Below, piece by piece: positions 54,039 through 61,942 of a stretch of 64,000 bases of DNA. Below the pieces are notes generated by a model. It saw only the letters and a list, made by a program, of their open reading frames with translations. It was not told the DNA's origin and did no database searches. Source of the DNA: JAKPAM01 sp047601745 (GTDB taxonomy: Bacteria; Pseudomonadota; Gammaproteobacteria; Burkholderiales; Burkholderiaceae_E); NCBI GenBank assembly GCA_047601745.1, contig JASGIS010000001.1:6324001-6388000 (forward strand), written 5' to 3'. The first letter of the stretch is position 1; each line of letters starts with the position of its first letter. The position numbers were made by a program, and so were the translations under genes.

Positions 54039-54086
54039 GCCTTCGTTCGGCTCGCTCTTCGTTCGGCTCGGCCTTCGTTCGGCTCG
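54039..54086. repeat. 16-bp tandem repeat, three units
   Basis: GCCTTCGTTCGGCTCG (54039-54054), the same with a two-base change (54055-54070), then an exact copy of the first (54071-54086). It lies just after the stop of the LysR gene and before the Bug receptor. Confidence 0.8.
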
Positions 54087-54105
54087 ATCCTCGAGCGGAC
54101 AGGTG

Positions 54106-55044
54106 CTAAGCGGGCTGGCGAATCGCGAGCCGGGCGATGTCGTCGACGACGCGCCGCAGCAGCGCGGCGGCGGCGGCCGACAACACGCGCCCGTGCCGCG
54201 ACACGACGTGCACGCGCCCCTGCGACAGCAGCGGATTGCTCATCGGCAGCTCGATCACGCGCACGCCGCCGCGCGATTCGGGCAGGCCCAGCCGCGCCGA
54301 CAGCGCGTAACCGAGGCCCGCCAGCACGAACTCCTCGACCGCGTGGAACGAGGTCGTCGTCAACAGCGGGTTCAATCGCACGCCCTCGCTGATCTCGGCC
54401 GCCTCGATGTGCTGGCGCACGCCGAACGCCCGGTGCAGCGTCGCGCCCGGATAAGGCTGCAGGTCGCTCAATTGCAGCGGCGGCCGGTGCCGGGCCAGCG
54501 GATGCGTCTCGAGCACGTAGGTGACGATCGGCTGCGGATGCGAATGGTGCGAGCGCAGCCGGTCGTCGCGAGGCGGCTGGAACAGCACGCCGATGTGGGC
54601 GCGCTCCTCGATGACGCGGCGCACGATCTCGTCGGTGCCGCCGACCGACAGGTCGATCGTGATCGACGGGTGCGCGACCATGAACTCGCGCAGGCTGTTT
54701 CCCATCAGCCAGTCGATGAAGCCCTCGCCGGCGGCGAGGTCGACGTGCCCGGTCTCGACCTTCTGGATCCGGTCGAGCTGCGAGAACAGTTGCTGCTTCT
54801 GCGTGTGCTGGCGGCGCAGGAACGTGGCCAGCAGTTCGCCGGCATCGGTCGGCCGGATGCCGCGCCCCCGCCGCTCGAGCAGCCGGCTGCCGCATTCGCG
54901 CTCGAGTACGCCGATCGCCCGGCTGACCGCCGACGGATCCATGCCGAGAATCTCGGCCGCGCCGCGCACCGATCCGCTTTCGAGCACCTGCATGAAGTAG
55001 CGCGCGCGGCGGGCATCGAGACGATCGTCCATCGTGTTGTCCAT
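54106..55044 (-). CDS. LysR family transcriptional regulator
   Basis: A 312-residue LysR regulator: HTH region MQVLESGSVRGAAEILGMDPSAVSRAI (residues about 18-44, here in two parts: VLESGSVRGAAEILG and MDPSAVSRAIGVL), RLLERRGRGIRPTDAGE, and a C-terminal effector domain from about residue 92. CGGAGA precedes ATG 55044. It is divergent from DUF3100, and the space between holds a dyad, so it probably regulates the DUF3100-M20-sdaA operon and itself; the effector might be an N-acylated amino acid. Confidence 0.92.
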   Translation of the reverse strand: MDNTMDDRLDARRARYFMQVLESGSVRGAAEILGMDPSAVSRAIGVLERECGSRLLERRGRGIRPTDAGELLATFLRRQHTQKQQLFSQLDRIQKVETGHVDLAAGEGFIDWLMGNSLREFMVAHPSITIDLSVGGTDEIVRRVIEERAHIGVLFQPPRDDRLRSHHSHPQPIVTYVLETHPLARHRPPLQLSDLQPYPGATLHRAFGVRQHIEAAEISEGVRLNPLLTTTSFHAVEEFVLAGLGYALSARLGLPESRGGVRVIELPMSNPLLSQGRVHVVSRHGRVLSAAAAALLRRVVDDIARLAIRQPA

Positions 55045-55062
55045 CGGACATCTCCGTCGAGC

Positions 55063-55110
55063 GTTGCATTCAAGTCAACGAATCTCCCACTTGAGGATCA
55101 TTGATGCAAC
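55063..55110. promoter_or_regulatory. Candidate LysR operator (dyad) in the divergent region
   Basis: Left arm GTTGCATTCAAG (55063-55074) matches right parts CTTGA (55090-55094) and ATGCAAC (55104-55110). Together they form a dyad with a 9-base insertion in the right arm. The symmetry sits exactly where a LysR regulator would bind between the two divergent genes. Confidence 0.45.
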
Positions 55111-55165
55111 AAGGGTCTTTCCCCAAACTTGCCGGAATTTCCCCACCCCGCCAAGGAAAGTCACG

Positions 55166-56581
55166 ATGACATCCGCGCAACCCGATTCGGCGACGCTGTC
55201 TGCCCCCGACGCTGTTCCGCTCGGCCAGGCCGGCGGTGCCGGCATCGTCACGCCTGCCGGCAAGATCCGAGTGCTGGTCGTCACCCTTATCGTCGTCGCG
55301 CTCGCCGAGGCGATCGGGTCGGTGCACTTCACGCTCGGTCCAGGCAAGGTCGTGCTGCAGCCGATGGTCTGGGCGCTGCTGCTGGCCGCGGCCTGGGGCG
55401 TCGCGCAGCGGCGGATCCCGACGGTCGCGCGGATCGACGCGCCGTTGCAGGGCTTCGCGGGCGCGCTGCTGAACGCCGCGCTGATGCTGTTCATCGCCAA
55501 GCTGGGCCTGACGGTCGGCGGCGCGCTGCCGATGGTCCGGCAGGCCGGCTGGGCGCTGTTCTTCCAGGAATTCGGCCATGCGCTGGGCACGCTGGCGCTG
55601 GGCCTGCCGCTGGCGCTGCTGCTCGGCATCAAGCGCGAGGCGGTCGGCTCGACGTTCTCGGTCGGCCGCGAAGGCAATCTGGTGATCATCGGCGAGAGGT
55701 TCGGCATGGCCTCGCCCGAAGGCCGCGGCGTGCTGGCCGAATACATCACCGGCACCGTGCTGGGCGCGCTGTTCATCGCCATCCTCGCCGGTTTCGTCGC
55801 CAGCCTGCACGTATTCGATCCGCGTTCGCTGGCGATGGGCGCCGGCGTCGGCTCGGGCAGCATGATGGCCGCCGCGCTCGGCGCGATCACCGCGCAGGAA
55901 TCGCCCGAACTGGTCCAGCAACTGACGGCGATCGCCGCGGCGTCCAACCTGCTGACCGCGGTCGTGGGCTTCTACTTCACGCTGTTCCTGTCGCTGCCGG
56001 CCTGCATATGGCTGTACGGCAAGCTCGAACCGGTGCTGGGCCGCGTGACCGCGCGGGGCCGCCGCGCCGCCGAACAGGCGGCCCGCGCCGGCAGCGAGAT
56101 GTCCGCCGCCGAGACGGCCGCGCTGGCCGGCGCCACCGAAACCCCGCACACGCTGTCGGCCGCCGACACGGTGCTGGCCTGGGTGCTGATGGTCGGCGGC
56201 GTGCTGATCGCCAACCAGATGGGCTACCAGGTCCCGATGCTGATCTCGCTCGAAGGCATGCTGGTCATCGTCGCGATCGCCGCCGTCGCCTCGCTGCTCA
56301 AGCGCGTGATCCCGCGCGTGCCGCTGGTGCTGACGCTGTCGATCGTGGCGACCGTCGTCGGCATCCCCGGCCTGTTCCCGTTCACCGACTCGGTGCTGGC
56401 GCTGACCGGCAAGCTCAACTTCCTGGCCTTCACCACGCCGGTGCTGGCGCTGGCCGGTTTCTCGGTCGCCAAGGACCTGCCGCTGTTCCGCCAGCTCGGT
56501 TGGCGTATCGTGGTCGTTTCGCTGACCGCGGCGGCCGGCACCTTCCTTGGCGCGACGCTGATCGCCGAACTGTTCCACTGA
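55166..56581 (+). CDS. DUF3100 family membrane protein
   Basis: A 471-residue polytopic membrane protein with roughly ten or more hydrophobic segments. The opening KIRVLVVTLIVVALAEAIGS and the central TFSVGREGNLVIIGERFG and GAGVGSGSMMAAALGAITAQE are typical of DUF3100, to my recollection a family with no known function but often beside M20 amidohydrolases. It carries an unusual ~60-residue soluble, Ala/Glu-rich loop near residues 300-330. GGAAAG precedes ATG 55166. I infer a transporter, or membrane carrier, for the substrate of the following M20 enzyme. Confidence 0.8.
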   Translation: MTSAQPDSATLSAPDAVPLGQAGGAGIVTPAGKIRVLVVTLIVVALAEAIGSVHFTLGPGKVVLQPMVWALLLAAAWGVAQRRIPTVARIDAPLQGFAGALLNAALMLFIAKLGLTVGGALPMVRQAGWALFFQEFGHALGTLALGLPLALLLGIKREAVGSTFSVGREGNLVIIGERFGMASPEGRGVLAEYITGTVLGALFIAILAGFVASLHVFDPRSLAMGAGVGSGSMMAAALGAITAQESPELVQQLTAIAAASNLLTAVVGFYFTLFLSLPACIWLYGKLEPVLGRVTARGRRAAEQAARAGSEMSAAETAALAGATETPHTLSAADTVLAWVLMVGGVLIANQMGYQVPMLISLEGMLVIVAIAAVASLLKRVIPRVPLVLTLSIVATVVGIPGLFPFTDSVLALTGKLNFLAFTTPVLALAGFSVAKDLPLFRQLGWRIVVVSLTAAAGTFLGATLIAELFH

Positions 56582-56597
56582 CCCTCGAGGAGACGAC

Positions 56598-57785
56598 ATG
56601 TACCGCGACCCCGACACCTATCGCGACCCCGACATCGCCGAAGACATCCGCGATCAGATGGTCGCGTGGCGGCGCGACATCCACGCGAACCCCGAAACCG
56701 CGTTCGAGGAGCACCGCACGGCCAACGTCGTCGCCCAGGCGCTGACGCTGATGGGCATACCGATCCACCGCGGCCTGGCCGTCACCGGCGTCGTCGGCAC
56801 GTTGAAGAACGGCGACGGTCCGACGATCGGCCTGCGCGCCGACCTCGATGCGTTGGACATGCAGGAGCTGGGCGGCAACAAGCCGCACATCTCGACCTGC
56901 CCGGGCAAGATGCACGGCTGCGGCCACGACGGCCACACGGCGATGCTGCTGGGCGCCGCCGCGCACCTGGCCCGCCACAAGCCGTTCAAGGGCACCGTGC
57001 ATTTCATTTTCCAGCCCGGCGAAGAGAACGAGGGCGGCGGCCGCGTGATGGTCGAAGAGGGCCTGTTCGACCTGTTCCCGTGCGACGCGGTCTACGGCAT
57101 GCACAACTTCACGCAGTTGCCGCGCGGCCAGTTCGCGATCCGCACCGGCACGATGACCGCGTTCCTGAACACGTTCGAGATCACCGTCACCGGCAAGGGC
57201 TGCCACGGCGCGATGCCCGAAACCGGCATCGATCCGGTCGTCATCAGCGCGCAACTGGTCAACGCGCTGCAGACGATCGTCAGCCGGCGCGTCGGCGCCA
57301 CCGATTCGGCGGTGATCAGCGTCACGCAGATCCACGGCGGCGACACCTGGAACGTGATCCCCGAGGAAGTCGTGCTGCGCGGCACGGTCCGCACGCTCGA
57401 CGCCCGCGTGCGCGAGTTCACGCGCACCGCGATGCAGCAGGTCTGCGAAGGCGTCGCGCAGACGCACGGCGCGCGCATCGCGTTCGACTTCCGCGACGGC
57501 TATCCGGGCGTCATCAACACGCCGGCCGAAACGCAGGCGGCGATCGCCGCGGCGGCCAGCCTGGTCGGCGAGGACAAGGTGCACACGCAGATCAAGCCGG
57601 CGATGGGCTCCGAGGACTTCGCGTTCATGCTCGAGAAGCGGCCGGGCGCGTACATCGGCATCGGCGGCGGCGAAGGCTCCGACGATCCGCCGGTCCATAA
57701 CCCGTACTACGACTTCAACGACCGGATCCTGCCGCTGGGCGCCGCCTACTGGGTCGCGCTGGTCCGGCAGCAGTTGCCGCTGTAA
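56598..57785 (+). CDS. M20 family amidohydrolase (aminoacylase/hippurate hydrolase-like)
   Basis: A 395-residue dinuclear-metal amidohydrolase. Metal-site residues are seen at MHGCGHDGHTAML (Cys108, His110), QPGEENEGGGR (Glu142/143), HNF (about 168) and the terminal HNPYYDFND. It hydrolyses N-acyl amino acids (hippurate, indole-3-acetyl-amino acids, peptidyl compounds). The start MYRDPDTYRDPDI contains a 6-residue duplication (YRDPDT/YRDPDI) coded by an 18-base repeat. GAGGAGAC precedes ATG 56598. It is 16 bases after the DUF3100 stop and 6 before sdaA, so one operon. Confidence 0.93.
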   Translation: MYRDPDTYRDPDIAEDIRDQMVAWRRDIHANPETAFEEHRTANVVAQALTLMGIPIHRGLAVTGVVGTLKNGDGPTIGLRADLDALDMQELGGNKPHISTCPGKMHGCGHDGHTAMLLGAAAHLARHKPFKGTVHFIFQPGEENEGGGRVMVEEGLFDLFPCDAVYGMHNFTQLPRGQFAIRTGTMTAFLNTFEITVTGKGCHGAMPETGIDPVVISAQLVNALQTIVSRRVGATDSAVISVTQIHGGDTWNVIPEEVVLRGTVRTLDARVREFTRTAMQQVCEGVAQTHGARIAFDFRDGYPGVINTPAETQAAIAAAASLVGEDKVHTQIKPAMGSEDFAFMLEKRPGAYIGIGGGEGSDDPPVHNPYYDFNDRILPLGAAYWVALVRQQLPL

Positions 57786-57791
57786 ACATCG

Positions 57792-59177
<1,386 letters not shown>

Positions 59178-59259
59178 GGCGCGCGGCGAGATCGCCGCCG
59201 CAATCGCGCGGCCGCCCGGTCGACGAAACCGGCCGGACCGCGGCCGCGGCCGGCATGGC

Positions 59260-60417
59260 TCAGCGCAGGCCCAGCCCGCGGGCGATGATGCCGCGCAGGA
59301 TCTCGGTCGTACCGCCCTGGATCGTCAGCTTCGGCGCGATCCGGATCTCGTGCGGCAGCCGCGCGTGCAGGTCGCGCACCGCGTCGGCCTCCTCGTCGAG
59401 GAAGGCCGCCAGGTCGCGCACGCGATGCGGCAGCGCCTGCTCCCATACGGTGCCCAGGTCCTTGACGATCGCCGCCTCTACCACCGGCTCGCGCCCCTGC
59501 GCCAGCATGCCGGCCACCGACACCGACATCCGCCGCAGCGTGTGCAACTGGCCGACCAGCCGGCCCAGCCCGACCGCGGTGCGCGTATCGATGCGGGTCT
59601 CGTCGATCGCGTCGACCAGCGCCTGCAGCGCGCCCAGCGTCTCGAGGAAGCGTTCGGGGCCGCTGCGCTCGTAGGCCAGCTCGCTGGTCGCCTGCTTCCA
59701 CGCGCCGTCGATCTCGCCGATCAGATGGCTGGCCGGGATGAACGCGTCCTGGAACACGACCTCGTTGAACTCGCGCGCGCCGCCCATCTGGCCGATCGGA
59801 TTGCAGGTGATGCCGGGCGTCTTCATGTCGACCAGCAGCGAGGTCAGGCCGTGGCGCCGATTCTCGCGCGTCGGCGGCGAGGTACGGAACAGGCCGATCA
59901 TGTAGTCGGACTTGTTCGCGTTGCTGGTCCAGATCTTCGTGCCGTTCAGCAGCCAGCCGCCTTCGGTCGGCGTCGCCCGGGTCTGCGCGGCGAACAGGTC
60001 CGAACCGGAGTTCGGCTCGCTCATGCCGATGCAGAAACTCACCTCGCCGCGGACGATCCGCGGCAGGATCTGCTCCTTGATCGACTCGCTCGCGTAGCGG
60101 ATCAGCGTCGGCCCGCTCTGGCGGTCGGCGACGAAGAAATGCCGGACCGGCGCGTTGGCCACGCGCATCTCCTCGGTGACGACGTAGCGCTCGAGAAAGC
60201 TGCGCTCCTGGCCGCCGTACCGTTTCGGCCAGGTCATGCCGATCCAGCCCCGGGCGCCGACCTTGCGCGCGAACGCCAGGCTGTTTTGCTGCCCGACCCG
60301 GCCGTCGCGCGGATCGAAGGTGCGCTGCGCGATCTCCTGAGCGAGGAACTCGCGGACCTCCTGCCTGAGGGTCTGGCAGACCGGGGGCAGCCGCAACGGA
60401 TCAAACTGCAGATTCAT
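59260..60417 (-). CDS. Acyl-CoA dehydrogenase family protein
   Basis: A 385-residue FAD-dependent acyl-CoA dehydrogenase. FCIGMSEPNSGSDLFAAQTRA is the flavin/substrate loop, GTKIWTSNANKSDYMI and the C-terminal TIQGGTTEILRGIIARGLGLR are family blocks. The catalytic base cannot be placed with confidence. GAGGAG precedes ATG 60417. It is 12 bases downstream of the second acyl-CoA dehydrogenase, so a heterodimeric enzyme is possible, as is usual for pairs of this sort in steroid or branched-chain acid degradation. Confidence 0.9.
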   Translation of the reverse strand: MNLQFDPLRLPPVCQTLRQEVREFLAQEIAQRTFDPRDGRVGQQNSLAFARKVGARGWIGMTWPKRYGGQERSFLERYVVTEEMRVANAPVRHFFVADRQSGPTLIRYASESIKEQILPRIVRGEVSFCIGMSEPNSGSDLFAAQTRATPTEGGWLLNGTKIWTSNANKSDYMIGLFRTSPPTRENRRHGLTSLLVDMKTPGITCNPIGQMGGAREFNEVVFQDAFIPASHLIGEIDGAWKQATSELAYERSGPERFLETLGALQALVDAIDETRIDTRTAVGLGRLVGQLHTLRRMSVSVAGMLAQGREPVVEAAIVKDLGTVWEQALPHRVRDLAAFLDEEADAVRDLHARLPHEIRIAPKLTIQGGTTEILRGIIARGLGLR

Positions 60418-60429
60418 CGGATCTCCTCG

Positions 60430-61506
60430 TCAACGCGCGGACAGCAGCCGCCATAGATCGACGCTGTCGCGGCGACCGACCATTTCGCCCAGGCGCCGGG
60501 CCCAGGCCATCTCGGTACCGAAGTCGTCGCGCCAGGACAGCGCGCGCAGCGTGAACCGATGCAGCACGTGTTCTTCGGTGAAGCCGATCGCGCCCAGCAC
60601 CTGGTGGGCGATGCCGGCGCCGGTCTCGGCGGCCTCGCCGCAGCGCAGCTTGGCCGACGCGACTTCGAGCAGCAGTTCGTCGGCCGGCGTCCCGTCGTCG
60701 GCCAGCGCATCGGCCGCCGATTCGGATGCGGCCACCGCCGCGGCGACCTCGCCGGCCAGCCGCGCCAGGTTCTGCTGGACGGCCTGGAACTTCGCGATCG
60801 GCTTCTCGAACGCCACCCGTTCCATCGCGTACGCGACGCTCATCTGCAGGACCGCCTGCAGCGCGCCGGCGATCTGCAGCGATCGGCAGCTCGCCGCGAC
60901 GAACAGCGCGCGATCGACCGACAGCCCGGGCGTCTCGACCCATTGCCTCGCATCGGCATCGATCGCCACGGCGTCCGACGCATCGCCGGCGAGGTTCTCG
61001 CCGGCATCGATCCGGCTGCCTTCGATCGGCATCACGGCGACGCGGGCGCCCGCCGACCCGGCGCCGGCGCCATCACCGGTGACGACGACGATCGACGTCG
61101 CCTCGCGTGCGAACGGCACGCGGCGCGCGCGCGCCCGCACGCGGCCCTGGTCGTCGAGCCGCACCGTGGCCGCCGGACCGTCGGCGACGATCAGCGTCGA
61201 CGGTCCGTCCGGCAGCGCCAGGCCGGCACGCCCGGCGATCCAGCCGGCGATCATCGTCTCGACCAGCGGCACGGCCAATGCGAAGCGCCCGGCCGCACGG
61301 GCCAGGCCGAAGCCCTCGGGCATCGACAGACCGTGCCCGCCCAGCGTCTCGGGCAGCCACGCGCGCGGCAGGCCCATCTCGTCGAGCGTGTTCCACAGCG
61401 GCGTCTTCCAGTCCTTGCCGCCGGCCTTCAGGATCGTCTGCGGATCGGCCAGATCCGCGAAGACGCGCTCGGCCGCGTCCAGCACCAGGTTCTGGTCACC
61501 GCTCAT
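60430..61506 (-). CDS. Acyl-CoA dehydrogenase family protein (second subunit-like)
   Basis: A 358-residue protein, shorter and more diverged. It has LVLDAAERVFADL, GLPRAWLPETLGGHG, and a C-terminal GAIGFTEEHVLHRFTLRAL (the mobile C-terminal helix region). The flavin loop is poorly kept, so this is likely the partner of the previous enzyme in an alpha2beta2 type. Start ATG 61506 is uncertain; GTG 61548 is in frame, and a strong ribosome site serves instead a short overlapping frame. Confidence 0.82.
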   Translation of the reverse strand: MSGDQNLVLDAAERVFADLADPQTILKAGGKDWKTPLWNTLDEMGLPRAWLPETLGGHGLSMPEGFGLARAAGRFALAVPLVETMIAGWIAGRAGLALPDGPSTLIVADGPAATVRLDDQGRVRARARRVPFAREATSIVVVTGDGAGAGSAGARVAVMPIEGSRIDAGENLAGDASDAVAIDADARQWVETPGLSVDRALFVAASCRSLQIAGALQAVLQMSVAYAMERVAFEKPIAKFQAVQQNLARLAGEVAAAVAASESAADALADDGTPADELLLEVASAKLRCGEAAETGAGIAHQVLGAIGFTEEHVLHRFTLRALSWRDDFGTEMAWARRLGEMVGRRDSVDLWRLLSAR

Positions 61507-61585
61507 CGCCGCCTCGCCAGATGAGGGGCCGGGCGGAGGAAATGCCACCGTCGCGGTGGCGATCGCGTCGCGTCGTGCGCGTCAT
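61496..61585 (-). other. Possible 29-codon minicistron overlapping the acyl-CoA dehydrogenase start
   Basis: ATG 61585 is preceded by a strong ribosome site (AGGAGACGACGGC) and opens a 29-codon basic frame ending at TGA (61498-61496), overlapping the acyl-CoA dehydrogenase ATG 61506 by 11 bases in another frame. A second example of the arrangement at 2502-2564. Confidence 0.3.
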
Positions 61586-61942
61586 GCCGTCGTCTCCTGC
61601 TCTCTCGATGGCGACTACTGTATCGACCCCGAACGAGTTTGGCAGGACGAAATTCCACTGTGCGGACGGCCGCAGGGCGCGAACCCGTCGGCGACCTCCT
61701 TACGACGGACGTCTCGCCCCATCGAGCCGCCGCCGGCGCGAACGTGCGCGTCCACCGCGACGAACGTCGATATCGATCGGTCGAAGCCGCCGTTTCCCTA
61801 CGCAAGTCTGACGAAACCGATCGCGCGGCAGCGCGTCGCAGCCGGTCTCATCCGGCGTAGCCTGGATTCGTGCAGCGGCATCACGTCGCCCGGTCATCGT
61901 CGCCGCGAGTCGTCGCGGCGGCGCGCGGACAAGGAGGAACAC
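61586..61942. other. Divergent spacer before the multicopper oxidase
   Basis: I see no gene in these ~357 bases. They must hold promoters for both directions; no convincing pair of hexamers could be placed. The perfect ribosome site AAGGAGG (61931-61937) of the oxidase is at its end. Confidence 0.4.
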
